NCBI RefSeq assembly: GCF_004331695.1
Contig: NZ_SJSL01000008.1
Coordinates: 1-64,000, forward strand
Direction of reading: 5' to 3'
Length of the DNA stretch: 64,000 nucleotides
Origin: Pedobacter psychroterrae
GTDB lineage: Bacteria > Bacteroidota > Bacteroidia > Sphingobacteriales > Sphingobacteriaceae
The notes below the pieces were generated by a model, which did not search any database, was not told the DNA's origin, and worked only from the letters and a program-made list of their open reading frames with translations. The position numbers and the translations under genes were made by a program. Positions 24,659 through 33,828 of this stretch are shown here, one piece after another (position 1 is the first letter of the stretch; the number at the start of each line of letters is the position of its first letter).

Positions 24659-24883
24659 TTATTTCTTTAAGATGGCATACACTCCGAATCCAAAACCTGC
24701 CAGCACCGTCATAGGGGCAAGGGTAGTTTTTCTGAAATCATAGATGTCTGTAGTTCCGATCATCAAGGCAAAGCCTACCACCACTATCGCAATGCTGATT
24801 AGCAATAACTGGTAGTTTTTCTTTGTAAATACAAGTTCTGTTTTAGTTTCCTGCGTTGCAGGGTTTGATCTTTTTTCTGCCAT
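24659..24883 (-). CDS. DUF3098 small membrane protein
   Basis: This 74-residue protein has a polar N-terminus (about 1-25) and two transmembrane helices. The pattern FTKKNYQLLLI...LMIGTTDIYDFRK is characteristic of DUF3098, a family confined to Bacteroidota and nearly always found between ftsX and uppP. Function is unknown; the location suggests a cell-envelope or division role. Its ATG shares a base with the ftsX stop codon. Confidence 0.9.
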   Translation of the reverse strand: MAEKRSNPATQETKTELVFTKKNYQLLLISIAIVVVGFALMIGTTDIYDFRKTTLAPMTVLAGFGFGVYAILKK

Positions 24884-25761
24884 TATCTGTAAAGGTCGTA
24901 AATTTTTAAACGTAAATACCGGCTCACTGCAAATGAAGTGCTGATGGCCGTAATAAATATCCCCAGGCCAACCAGACCAAGCAGTACAATGCCAAATTCA
25001 GTATAATTTCTAAGGATCACAATTTCAGGGATCTCTTTTTGTGCATAATACAATATGCCCAGCAAGATCAGTATTGCAATAAACGCTGCAATCAGTCCGT
25101 GCAATGCCGCCAGTAAAATAAATGGCTTACGGATAAATGCCCTTGTAGCGCCCACCAGCTGCATGCTTTTTATTAAAAACCGCTGAGAATAAATGGCCAG
25201 CCTGATCGTATTGTTGATCAGTGCTATCGAGATCACCAACAGGATCACTGCAAAACCCAGAATGATCAGTCCGATGGTGTTGATGTTCTTGTTCACCATG
25301 TCGATTAAAGAACTTTGATAGATCACTTCCTTAACCAGGGGGTTTTGTGCAATGCCAGCTTTAAGTGTGTCAATGCTTTTGTTATTTGCATAATCTGCTT
25401 TCAGATAGACATCAAAAGTAGAGCGTAGCGGGTTGTAACCTAAGAAATTAACGAAATCTTCGCCCAGGTCTTTGGTAAGGTTCCTTGCGGCCATTTCCTT
25501 GTTTACATACTGCGTGGTTTTTATGGCAGGGTTTGCATTCAGTTCTTTCTGAAACTGCAGTACATCTGTTTCTTTCGCACCCTCATCTACTATGATGTTC
25601 AGTACAATGTTCTCTTTCACGTAATTGGAAAGGTTCTTTGCATGCACTAGTATTAAGCCCAGCATGCCCAGCATTAATAAAACCAAAGCTATACTAAAGA
25701 TGGTAGAAATATAAATGGTTTTAGTCTTTTTAGAAGCATCGCTTACTTCAAATTCTTCCAT
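24883..25761 (-). CDS. ftsX: Cell division protein FtsX
   Basis: The 292-residue protein has the FtsX layout: a cytoplasmic N-terminus, a first helix (about 20-43), an extracytoplasmic domain (about 44-165), and three C-terminal helices, with the SMQLVGATRAFIRKPF motif between them. FtsX pairs with the ATPase FtsE to control peptidoglycan hydrolases at the septum. ftsE is not adjacent, which is usual in this phylum. It heads the ftsX-DUF3098-uppP-truB-yitT-ribF cluster. Confidence 0.93.
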   Translation of the reverse strand: MEEFEVSDASKKTKTIYISTIFSIALVLLMLGMLGLILVHAKNLSNYVKENIVLNIIVDEGAKETDVLQFQKELNANPAIKTTQYVNKEMAARNLTKDLGEDFVNFLGYNPLRSTFDVYLKADYANNKSIDTLKAGIAQNPLVKEVIYQSSLIDMVNKNINTIGLIILGFAVILLVISIALINNTIRLAIYSQRFLIKSMQLVGATRAFIRKPFILLAALHGLIAAFIAILILLGILYYAQKEIPEIVILRNYTEFGIVLLGLVGLGIFITAISTSFAVSRYLRLKIYDLYR

Positions 25762-25953
25762 ATACTTGTTTTTATATCTGCGAAAATAAAAAATATAAGC
25801 CAGTAAATTAAATTATATGGCTTTTATCGAGTTAATATGTAAATTTGCCTTACAGCCCGTCTCCTTAATAACGGTTCATTCCGTGATTTATTTATCCCTC
25901 TGCGTTTTTATTATTTCATTGGCATTGCAAGGCAGTAGTGGGAGTGTTGTATC

Positions 25954-26076
25954 AAGGTTGTATATGAGTCCCGTGTAATTAAGCTATACCTCCGGTGTGA
26001 GTCCGGTTTTTACTTGAAAAAACCGGACTCACACCGGACTCACTCGGCACTCAGACCGGACTCACATACAACTCTG
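25954..26076. repeat. Nested palindromic intergenic element with GAGTCCGG units
   Basis: A perfect 21-bp inverted repeat (25991-26011 with 26018-26038) has a six-base loop. The 11-mer ACCGGACTCAC occurs three times on the right side (26022, 26033 and 26055 onward) and its complement on the left. An outer imperfect arm pair, GTTGTATATGAGTC (about 25957-25970) with GACTCACATACAAC (about 26059-26072), encloses the rest. It lies in the 490-base gene-free interval 25762-26251 between divergent ftsX and the CLC gene. No open reading frame, tRNA or known riboswitch is seen in that interval. Confidence 0.85.
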
Positions 26077-26251
26077 GTAAAGCGCATGTCGAGCGCTGTC
26101 TCATCCGTCTATAGCTATACAAATTTAGCTTATAATACTTTTTTTGCTGCATACTAAATTACGCATTTTTGATGAAAAACACATCCCGAATATTTTTATT
26201 CAATTGCGGATGTAATATCAATTATCTAAGTTTGAAATCCTTACTATCCGG

Positions 26252-27484
26252 ATGCAAAATTTAAATACCTATTTCTTTACGCTCTTTAAGTGGATTGTGC
26301 TGTTACTCCTAACCGGAATCGCTGCGGGAACATTGTCTGCGTTGTTTCTGGAATCTCTTAATTGGGTTACCGACTACCGCGAAGCACATAAATGGTTGAT
26401 TTATTTATTGCCTTTAGGCGGACTGATCATTGGACTGGCCTACCATTACAAGGGGGTAAGTGTGGTTCGTGGCAATAACCTCGTTTTTGATACAGTTCAC
26501 AATCCCAAAGATGTGATCCCTTTCAGGATGGTACCATTGGTCCTGGCCGGTACGCTGGTTACACATTTGTTTGGCGGTTCCGCAGGCAGGGAAGGTACGG
26601 CTTTGCAGATGTCGGCCGCTGCCGCAGATCAATTGCACAAGCCCTTTAAATTAACGTCAGAAGAGCGTACCATACTGCTGAAAGCTGGCTTAAGTGCCGG
26701 TTTCGCTTCTGTGTTTGGAACCCCGCTGGCAGGTGCAATTTTTGGGATAGAAGTGCTGCTGATCAATAAATTTCCTTATAAGGCAGTTGTTCCTGCGGTT
26801 ATTGCGGCTTACCTGGCGGCCTATGTTACCGGGCTTTGGGGAGTGGGGCATACGCATTACCACATTGATGTTGTGCCTAAAGTTAGCTTTATGGGTTTGG
26901 GTTCGAGCACCTTGGCAGGTGTTCTTTTCGGAATAGCGGCTATTTTATTTGTAAGGACTACAGAGCAGGTTTCAGGCTTGGCTAAGAAAATTAAATATCC
27001 GCCACTGCGGCCGGTAGTCGGGGGTATACTGATTTTGGTTTTGGTGCTGCTGCTGGACACGCATAAGTACATAGGCTTGGGTATTCCTGTTATCCTTGAT
27101 GCTTTTACTGTGCCTGCCGCTCCGCAGGATTTTATGATCAAAATATTGCTGACTGCTATCACGCTCGGCATGGGATTTAAAGGGGGAGAAGTGACACCGC
27201 TGTTTTTTATCGGGGCTGTTTTGGGTAGCGCATTGGCTGCGGTATTGCCATTACCCGTTGGCCTGCTGGCAGGAATGGGCTTCGTTGCTGTATTTGCCGG
27301 AGCTGCAAAAACGCCGCTTGCCTGTATGGTGATGGGGGCTGAGCTGTTTGGTATTTCAGGTTGTTTATACATCACGGTTGCTTGTATAGTTGCTTATTTT
27401 ATTTCCGGGAAGCATAGTATTTATAATGCGCCGGAAAATAAAGCGCCAGGACACTTTCTGTTTAATTTTAAGTTGAATAAATAA
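26252..27484 (+). CDS. CLC-family anion channel/antiporter, possibly fluoride-type
   Basis: The 410-residue membrane protein is a CLC transporter. The gating glutamate is kept in GSAGREGTALQ (near residue 112), and the C-terminal half has GGEVTPLFFIGAVLG. The usual GSGIP selectivity motif is replaced by GNNLV and GREGP by GREGT. These changes, together with the absent CBS domains and the short length, recall the CLC-F fluoride/proton antiporters rather than chloride channels. This subtype call rests on remembered motif differences and is tentative. No fluoride riboswitch was recognised upstream. Confidence 0.85.
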   Translation: MQNLNTYFFTLFKWIVLLLLTGIAAGTLSALFLESLNWVTDYREAHKWLIYLLPLGGLIIGLAYHYKGVSVVRGNNLVFDTVHNPKDVIPFRMVPLVLAGTLVTHLFGGSAGREGTALQMSAAAADQLHKPFKLTSEERTILLKAGLSAGFASVFGTPLAGAIFGIEVLLINKFPYKAVVPAVIAAYLAAYVTGLWGVGHTHYHIDVVPKVSFMGLGSSTLAGVLFGIAAILFVRTTEQVSGLAKKIKYPPLRPVVGGILILVLVLLLDTHKYIGLGIPVILDAFTVPAAPQDFMIKILLTAITLGMGFKGGEVTPLFFIGAVLGSALAAVLPLPVGLLAGMGFVAVFAGAAKTPLACMVMGAELFGISGCLYITVACIVAYFISGKHSIYNAPENKAPGHFLFNFKLNK

Positions 27485-27500
27485 ATTTTGTTGTTTGGCA

Positions 27501-27535
27501 GCAAACACTTTTGTTGTCTGCCTGCAAACACTTTT
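27501..27535 (+). repeat. Direct repeat pair upstream of leuS
   Basis: GCAAACACTTTT occurs at 27501-27512 and 27524-27535, spaced 23 bases start to start, about two helical turns. A short palindrome GTTTG-gcag-CAAAC overlaps the first copy. It lies just after the CLC gene and before the leuS -7 box. Confidence 0.6.
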
Positions 27536-27567
27536 ACTAATCCCTTCCAAACCAGTCGATAATTACC

Positions 27568-27575
27568 TATTTTTG
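27568..27575 (+). promoter_or_regulatory. Putative -7 promoter box of leuS
   Basis: TATTTTTG matches TAnnTTTG and lies 63 bases before the leuS ATG. No -33 TTTG at the right spacing is visible. Confidence 0.4.
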
Positions 27576-27638
27576 CCCATTAAATTTTTTTAAGAAAGAT
27601 AAATCACGCTGTGCAGCGTAAATATAATATAATCATCA

Positions 27639-30446
27639 ATGGATTACCAATTTAGAGAAATAGAGCAGAAGTGGCAAAAACACTGGGCTCAAAACCAGAC
27701 GTTTAAAGCAGAGAAAGATACTACAAAGCCTAAATTTTATGTGCTGGATATGTTCCCTTATCCGTCAGGTGCGGGACTGCATGTGGGCCATCCGTTGGGG
27801 TACATTGCTTCTGATATATTTGCAAGGTATAAAAGATTGAAAGGGTTCAATGTGTTGCACCCGATGGGATATGATTCATTCGGATTGCCGGCTGAGCAGT
27901 ATGCGATACAGACAGGCCAGCATCCGGCATTGACTACTGAAACAAACATCAATACGTACCGGACACAGCTGGATAAGATTGGGTTTTCGTTCGACTGGAG
28001 CCGCGAAGTGCGCACCAGCGATGCGGGATATTATAAATGGACGCAGTGGATCTTTATGCAGTTGTTCAACTCCTGGTATAACCTGGAGACTGACCGTGCA
28101 GAAGATATTACCACTTTGATAGAGAAGTTCAATGCATCAGGCAGTGCCGATGTAAGGGCGGTATGTGATGAAGAAGTAAAATCTTTTATGCCGAGCGACT
28201 GGGCGACCATGACGGATGAAGAGCGGCAGGAAGAGTTGTTGAAATACCGGCTGACTTATCTGCGTGAGAGTACGGTGAACTGGTGCGCGGCACTGGGTAC
28301 CGTACTGGCCAATGATGAGGTGAAGGACGGATACTCTGAGCGTGGCGGGCATCCGGTAGAGCAAAAGAAAATGATGCAGTGGAGCATGCGGATCTCGGCT
28401 TATGCAGAGCGCTTATTGCAGGGGTTGAACACGATAGACTGGCCTGAGCCGGTTAAGGAGATGCAGCGCAACTGGATCGGTAAGAGTGTGGGTGCTTCGG
28501 TTAGGTTTAAAATAGACAATGCTGATGCGGACAGGGTTTTGTCTGCAGATTATATAGAGGTGTTTACCACCCGTGTAGATACCATATTTGGGGTTTCTTA
28601 TTTGGTGTTGGCCCCAGAGCATGAGCTGGTTACGGCATTGACTACGCCGGCGCAGCTGGAAGCAGTGAATGGGTATATAGCACAGACTAAGAAGAAATCT
28701 GAGCTTGACCGTATGGCCGATATCAAAACAGTATCAGGTGCTTTTACGGGCAGTTATGTGATCAATCCGGTTAGCGGCGAGCGTGTGCAGCTTTGGATAG
28801 CAGATTACGTACTGGCGGGTTATGGTACCGGTGCGGTGATGGGTGTGCCAAGTGGCGACCAGCGCGACTGGTTGTTTGCTACGCATTTTGGCTTGCAGAT
28901 CGTGCAGATCCTGGATGGGCAGAAGGATATTGAAGTTCAGGCTGATGCTACTAAAGAAGGTTTGTATATCAATTCCGGTTTTATCAATGGGATGACTTAT
29001 GCGGAAGCTACAGCTACGCTAAATGCATGGCTGGAAGAGCAGGGTGTGGGTAAAGCAAAAGTAAATTACCGCATGCGCGATGCTATTTTTGGTCGCCAGC
29101 GTTATTGGGGAGAGCCAATTCCTGTATATTTTAAAGATGGCTTGCCTTATTTGGTGAAGGAAGAGGAATTGCCTTTGGTGCTTCCGGAAATAGATAAATA
29201 TTTGCCAACCGAGACGGGAGAGCCGCCATTGGGAAGGGCAGAAGACTGGAGTTACGATGATCAGTATGAGTATGAACTGAGCACCATGCCAGGTTGGGCA
29301 GGTTCCAGCTGGTACTGGTACAGGTATATGGATGCACAGAATTCATCGGATTTTGCGTCGAAAGATGCCATCGCGTACTGGAAGGATGTGGATCTGTATA
29401 TAGGTGGTGCGGAGCATGCTACGGGTCACTTATTGTACAGCCGCTTCTGGAATAAGTTTTTGAAAGATTTGGGTTATGTGCAGGAAGAAGAGCCGTTCAA
29501 GAAGCTGATCAACCAGGGAATGATACAGGGCAGGAGTAATTTTGTCTATCGTGTGGTGGATGAGGAAGGCAGAGGTACCAATACGCTTGTGTCCCAGGGA
29601 CTGAAAAAAGAATATAAAACATCTGCATTACATGTGGATGTAAACATAGTAGAGAATGAGGTGCTGAACATAGAGAAATTCAAATTGTTCAGACCGGAGT
29701 TTGCCGCCGCAGAGTTTATTCTTGAAAATGGTAAGTATATCTGTGGAGTGGAGGTTGAAAAGATGTCCAAGTCTAAATTCAACGTAGTAAATCCTGATGT
29801 GCTGATCGAGAATTATGGTGCTGATACCTTGAGGATGTACGAAATGTTCCTTGGTCCGCTGGAACAGAGCAAGCCATGGAATACCAATGGTATTGAAGGG
29901 GTGTTTAAGTTCCTGCGTAAATTTTGGAGATTGTTCCACAATGATCAATGGGTGTTTAATGTGGAAGACGATATTCCTGCTAAAGCCGAACTGAAAGCCT
30001 TGCATAAGATCATTAAAAAGGTACAGGATGACATTGACAGGTTTTCTTTCAATACTTCTGTGTCGAGTTTTATGATCGCGGTAAATGAGTTAACGGATCT
30101 GAAGTGTAAGAACCGTCAGGTACTGGAAGATTTGGTGATTGTACTTTCGTCTTATGCACCGCACATTTGTGAAGAGCTTTGGTCGTTATTGGGGAATGAA
30201 GCGGGAAGTTTGTCGTTTGCGAAATATCCGGTATTTAATCCGGAATACATGGTAGAGGATGAGTTTAGTTACCCGGTTTCGGTAAATGGCAAGACTAGGC
30301 TGAACCTGAATTTGAGTCTTTCACTGGAAGCTGCGGAGATTGAAGCTGCTGTGCTTTCTAACGAGGATGTGCAGAAATACCTGGAAGGCAAGGCACCGAA
30401 GAAGGTGATTGTGGTGAAGGGGAGGATTGTGAATATCGTAATTTAA
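27639..30446 (+). CDS. leuS: Leucine--tRNA ligase
   Basis: This 935-residue class I aminoacyl-tRNA synthetase has the HIGH-type motif HVGHPLGY (within PYPSGAGLHVGHPLGY near residue 42), a connective editing domain (TTRVDTIFGVSYLVLAPEH start, about 320-500), and the KMSKSKFNVV loop near residue 709. The insert before KMSKS (about 630-705) is longer than in E. coli LeuRS. It stands as a single transcription unit with a complex hairpin after the stop codon. Confidence 0.98.
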   Translation: MDYQFREIEQKWQKHWAQNQTFKAEKDTTKPKFYVLDMFPYPSGAGLHVGHPLGYIASDIFARYKRLKGFNVLHPMGYDSFGLPAEQYAIQTGQHPALTTETNINTYRTQLDKIGFSFDWSREVRTSDAGYYKWTQWIFMQLFNSWYNLETDRAEDITTLIEKFNASGSADVRAVCDEEVKSFMPSDWATMTDEERQEELLKYRLTYLRESTVNWCAALGTVLANDEVKDGYSERGGHPVEQKKMMQWSMRISAYAERLLQGLNTIDWPEPVKEMQRNWIGKSVGASVRFKIDNADADRVLSADYIEVFTTRVDTIFGVSYLVLAPEHELVTALTTPAQLEAVNGYIAQTKKKSELDRMADIKTVSGAFTGSYVINPVSGERVQLWIADYVLAGYGTGAVMGVPSGDQRDWLFATHFGLQIVQILDGQKDIEVQADATKEGLYINSGFINGMTYAEATATLNAWLEEQGVGKAKVNYRMRDAIFGRQRYWGEPIPVYFKDGLPYLVKEEELPLVLPEIDKYLPTETGEPPLGRAEDWSYDDQYEYELSTMPGWAGSSWYWYRYMDAQNSSDFASKDAIAYWKDVDLYIGGAEHATGHLLYSRFWNKFLKDLGYVQEEEPFKKLINQGMIQGRSNFVYRVVDEEGRGTNTLVSQGLKKEYKTSALHVDVNIVENEVLNIEKFKLFRPEFAAAEFILENGKYICGVEVEKMSKSKFNVVNPDVLIENYGADTLRMYEMFLGPLEQSKPWNTNGIEGVFKFLRKFWRLFHNDQWVFNVEDDIPAKAELKALHKIIKKVQDDIDRFSFNTSVSSFMIAVNELTDLKCKNRQVLEDLVIVLSSYAPHICEELWSLLGNEAGSLSFAKYPVFNPEYMVEDEFSYPVSVNGKTRLNLNLSLSLEAAEIEAAVLSNEDVQKYLEGKAPKKVIVVKGRIVNIVI

Positions 30447-30451
30447 AATTG

Positions 30452-30540
30452 AAAAATAAGTGATCTCTTCGAAGACTGGATATCGCGCGTTGAAGGAGCG
30501 CGCAATTTCCTATGTCTTCTCTGAGACACTGATTTTTCTT
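30452..30540 (+). terminator. Two-tier hairpin after leuS, likely terminator
   Basis: An outer stem pairs about 30452-30476 with 30514-30537 (about 20 of 24 positions), and an inner GC-rich stem pairs CGCGC (30484-30488) with GCGCG (30498-30502). The outer arm ends in ATTTTTCTTT. The size is unusual for a plain terminator. Confidence 0.55.
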
Positions 30541-30617
30541 TGAGCAGGGTGGATATAGCAGTGTGGATATATATTCATTCTGTAACTTATGGGCTTATCG
30601 GACATCAAAAGCTCAAC

Positions 30618-31436
30618 ATGAACTGGACACGGCGCAAATTTATCCTGAGCGGAATGCTTACTGCATTTGTACTGATCGTTTTAGATGCTTTCTGGTTTGA
30701 GAAAGCTTTTATTGAGTTCAAGGAATATAGCTTAACGCCTAAGTCGGGTCGGGAAGGCAGGCTTAAAATTATGCAAATATCGGACTTGCACCTTAATTCA
30801 GTGAATAGGCAATTGAAGCGGTTGGCTCGTAAAGTGAACAAGGTGAAGCCCGATTTGCTGTTTATAACGGGCGACTCGGTTGATAATGCAGCTAATCTCC
30901 ATATTCTTGAAGAATTTATGCAGCTGCTATCCCCGGCCATTAAAAAGGCCGCGATCGTAGGAAACTGGGAGCATTGGAGTGGAATAGATCTGACTGAACT
31001 TAAATCGCTTTACAAAAGACATAACTGTGATCTTTTAGTTAATGAGGCAGTCCAATATCAGGTATCAGGAATAACGGTTCTCGTGTCAGGCATAGATGAT
31101 TTTATCAGCGGCAGTGCAGATATCACTAAAACCTTGCTGCAATACAAGCCAAGTGATTATCATATTGTATTGAACCATTGCCCTGAATATTCCGCTGATA
31201 TAATTGCAGGCTTAGATAGCTACCCCGCACCTGATTTAATTCTGTCCGGACATACCCATGGTGGTCAGATAAATGTACTGGGATTTGTACCATTCAAGCC
31301 CCAGGGAAGTGGCAGGTATTTAAAAGGATGGTATGATCTAGGCCGGACTAAAATGTATGTTTCCAAAGGAGTCGGGACAAGCATTGTTCCAATAAGATTT
31401 GGTGCGCGGGCTGAAGTAGCTATTTTCAATATTTAG
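30618..31436 (+). CDS. Membrane-anchored metallophosphoesterase (YkuE-like)
   Basis: From ATG 30618 the product has 272 residues; a TTG 78 bases upstream is unlikely. A twin-Arg-like start (TRRKF) is followed by a hydrophobic segment (about 8-26), so the enzyme is membrane-anchored or exported. The calcineurin-like metal motifs are present in order: ISDLHLNS (D-x-H), TGDSVD (GD), GNWEHW (GN-(H/E)), and SGHTHGGQI (GHxH). Substrate is unknown; YkuE-type members act on phosphoesters or lipid headgroups. Confidence 0.88.
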   Translation: MNWTRRKFILSGMLTAFVLIVLDAFWFEKAFIEFKEYSLTPKSGREGRLKIMQISDLHLNSVNRQLKRLARKVNKVKPDLLFITGDSVDNAANLHILEEFMQLLSPAIKKAAIVGNWEHWSGIDLTELKSLYKRHNCDLLVNEAVQYQVSGITVLVSGIDDFISGSADITKTLLQYKPSDYHIVLNHCPEYSADIIAGLDSYPAPDLILSGHTHGGQINVLGFVPFKPQGSGRYLKGWYDLGRTKMYVSKGVGTSIVPIRFGARAEVAIFNI

Positions 31437-31540
31437 GTTAACAGGATTTAGCCAGAGCGGGTTCGCAGAAGTAGCCAGCGCATGGTTGTAAGTTTAGCGT
31501 CATATCCTTAAATCGACAGTGTTTTGATTGGAATAGGCAG

Positions 31541-31548
31541 TAATTTTG
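31541..31548 (+). promoter_or_regulatory. Putative -7 promoter box of the luciferase-like oxidoreductase
   Basis: TAATTTTG matches TAnnTTTG; TTTG at 31523-31526 could be the -33 element, with short spacing (14 bases). The gene's ATG is 37 bases further on. This also argues against the TTG start at 31546, which lies inside the box. Confidence 0.5.
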
Positions 31549-31584
31549 TTGCGTTGTCATAACATTGAAGTTGACAATTACCTC

Positions 31585-32592
31585 ATGAAGAAATCACTCA
31601 GCACTACACCCTATTCCTTATTAGATCTTGCTACTGTTATACAGGGCAAGAAACCCGCAGATACATTTAAGACGAGTTTAGACCTGGCACAGCATGTGGA
31701 GGGCTGGGGTTATAACCGGTATTGGCTGGCTGAGCATCATAATATGATCAGTGTGGCGAGTTCGGCTACATCAGTAGTGATTGGGCATATTGCTGCAGGT
31801 ACGAAAACCATGAGGGTTGGTTCAGGAGGGATTATGCTGCCCAATCATTCTCCTCTTGTGATTGCCGAACAGTTTGGTACACTTGAGTCGCTGTTTCCCG
31901 GTCGTATTGATCTGGGACTGGGCAGGGCACCAGGTACGGACCAGGTAACCGCAATGGCCATCAGGGGTGAGCCGCGGTTGCAGTCGGCCATGAGTTTTCC
32001 GCAGGATGTAAAAAAGCTTCAGCAGTATTTTTCTGCAGAAAACAGCAGCAGTAGCGTGCGGGCTGTTCCGGGTGAAGGGTTGGATATTCCTATCTGGATA
32101 TTGGGTTCGAGTACAGATAGTGCGCATCTGGCTGCATCAATGGGTTTGCCCTATGCATTTGCCAGTCATTTTGCTCCTGCACAGTTTATTACTGCCATTA
32201 ACATATATAGACAAAACTTCCGCCCATCCCAATATCTGGACAAACCCTACGTATTGGCATGTGTCAATGTAGTGGCGGCGGATACGGATGGCGAAGCAAA
32301 TAAATTGGCCACTTCACTTTATCAGCTGTTTAAGGGCGTGATTACCGGAAAACGGGAACTGTTGCCGCCTCCGGTAGACAGCATGGAAGGGATCTTGTCA
32401 GACTATGAAGAAGAACAACTGAACCAAATGCTGGCATGCACTTTCATTGGCAGTAAAGCGACCGTTCAGCAGGATCTTCAACAATTTCTGGAGCAGACCC
32501 AGGTAGACGAGATCATGGCTTCATCGCATATATATGACCATCCGGCCAGGTTACGTTCGTACGAAATACTGGCTGAGGTATTCACCGGTTAA
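31585..32592 (+). CDS. LLM-class flavin-dependent oxidoreductase
   Basis: From ATG 31585 the product has 335 residues. It is a bacterial-luciferase-like TIM-barrel protein. The N-terminal SLLDLATV segment, the RYWLAEHHNM motif, MRVGSGGIMLPNHSPLVIAEQFGTLE-type strand (in part) and the GRIDLGLGRAPGTD motif are typical of the MsnO8/YhbW-like group. It should bind reduced FMN, but substrate is unknown. It sits upstream of the mannan locus on the same strand with a 168-base gap and is probably not part of it. Confidence 0.9.
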   Translation: MKKSLSTTPYSLLDLATVIQGKKPADTFKTSLDLAQHVEGWGYNRYWLAEHHNMISVASSATSVVIGHIAAGTKTMRVGSGGIMLPNHSPLVIAEQFGTLESLFPGRIDLGLGRAPGTDQVTAMAIRGEPRLQSAMSFPQDVKKLQQYFSAENSSSSVRAVPGEGLDIPIWILGSSTDSAHLAASMGLPYAFASHFAPAQFITAINIYRQNFRPSQYLDKPYVLACVNVVAADTDGEANKLATSLYQLFKGVITGKRELLPPPVDSMEGILSDYEEEQLNQMLACTFIGSKATVQQDLQQFLEQTQVDEIMASSHIYDHPARLRSYEILAEVFTG

Positions 32593-32760
32593 TTCCCCGG
32601 ATTCTGTTATTTGTTGGTATTTGAGCTGATAATTGCTATGCCTACTGATCTGCAAAAGATTTTCCCGATACCTTTTAACATTTGACACCCTATTTCTAAT
32701 CAATTCAGGTGTATCTAAACAATATTTTTATGACTTCAATTATAGCTAACCAATATAAAC

Positions 32761-33816
32761 ATGAGGTCATTCAAATTGCAGCAGCACTTAGTATTGTTTT
32801 GCATATTCTTTATCGCAGCTTCTTCCTGTAAGAAATCAAGTACCCCTGCCGAAGAAAAAAAGCCGGTAGTGGTGACAGAACGCTTTAACATAAATGCCAC
32901 TTTAGTAACTCCCAGTCCTTCATTTGAAGCAAATAAGCTGTATCAGTTTCTTAAAGAAAACTATGGTAAGCAGGTGCTGTCGGGGGTGATGACCTTGAAC
33001 AGCTTTGATGAGACCAAATGGCTGAAAGACAATACCGGCAAGGAACCCGCCATCATTGGACTGGATTTCATGCACTGCAACAGGAATTATAACTGGTATG
33101 ATAACAAGGCACCTATCAAAGATGCCAAAGCATATTGGCTCAGAAATGGCATACCGGTTTTCGTATGGCATTGGCGTGACCCCTCCAGAAAGACCGAAGA
33201 ATTTTATACAGACAAGACTACGTTTGATATCTCTAAGATCAATGACCTTGAGTCGGCGGAATATAAAGCGATGATCGCTGACATTGACTATATTTCAGGA
33301 CTGTTGAAGGAACTGCAGGCAGATAAGGTGCCGGTGATCTGGAGGCCGTTGCATGAAGCCGCCGGAGGATGGTTTTGGTGGGGTGCCAAAGGTGCCGCAG
33401 CCTGCAAAAAGCTGTATCAGGTAATGTACGACCGTATGGTTAACCACCATAAGCTGAACAACTTAATCTGGGTGTGGACCAGGGAACCCAACGACGATGC
33501 CTGGTATCCTGGTGATCAGTACGTAGATATCATAGGAAGAGATATTTACAAACAAGGCGATCATGGTTCACAAGTAGCTGAATTTACTGCCCTGAATGCG
33601 CTTTATGGCAGTAAAAAAATGGTAGCGATTAGTGAGTGCGGCTCCATGCCGGATGTGGCTAACTTAACCAAAGATGCTGCGGCATGGTCCTGGTTTATGC
33701 CCTGGTATGGAGATTTTACGAGAAACAGTGCGCACAATTCCCTCGACCTGTGGAAAAAGATGTTTGCCAGCAGCTATGTGATCACCCTTGATGAAATGCC
33801 TTCTTTAAAAAATTAG
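32761..33816 (+). CDS. Glycoside hydrolase family 26 beta-mannanase, lipoprotein
   Basis: The 351-residue enzyme should hydrolyse beta-1,4-mannan backbones. A lipoprotein signal ends at AASSC with lipidated Cys23, followed by KKSSTPAEEKK, an acidic/basic tether compatible with surface export. The GH26 acid/base is Glu199 (WRPLHEAAGGWFWWG) and the nucleophile Glu292 (AISECGS). It opens a run of same-strand genes (GH26, GH26, HTCS, SusC, SusD, glycan-binding lipoprotein). It may be the surface endo-mannanase that starts depolymerisation. Localization is inference. Confidence 0.9.
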   Translation: MRSFKLQQHLVLFCIFFIAASSCKKSSTPAEEKKPVVVTERFNINATLVTPSPSFEANKLYQFLKENYGKQVLSGVMTLNSFDETKWLKDNTGKEPAIIGLDFMHCNRNYNWYDNKAPIKDAKAYWLRNGIPVFVWHWRDPSRKTEEFYTDKTTFDISKINDLESAEYKAMIADIDYISGLLKELQADKVPVIWRPLHEAAGGWFWWGAKGAAACKKLYQVMYDRMVNHHKLNNLIWVWTREPNDDAWYPGDQYVDIIGRDIYKQGDHGSQVAEFTALNALYGSKKMVAISECGSMPDVANLTKDAAAWSWFMPWYGDFTRNSAHNSLDLWKKMFASSYVITLDEMPSLKN

Positions 33817-33828
33817 TAAATTTAATAT

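Noticed and set aside
26022..26065. Three copies of an 11-mer suggesting a CRISPR-like array
   Set aside because: Repeats are too short, spacing is irregular (11 and 22 bases), they form part of one palindrome, and no cas genes are present.
26077..26251. Fluoride riboswitch upstream of the CLC gene
   Set aside because: The conserved crcB-motif blocks were not recognisable in this AT-rich leader.
31585..32592. Luciferase-like oxidoreductase as a member of the mannan locus
   Set aside because: It has its own promoter box, a 168-base gap to the first mannanase and no known role in glycan use.
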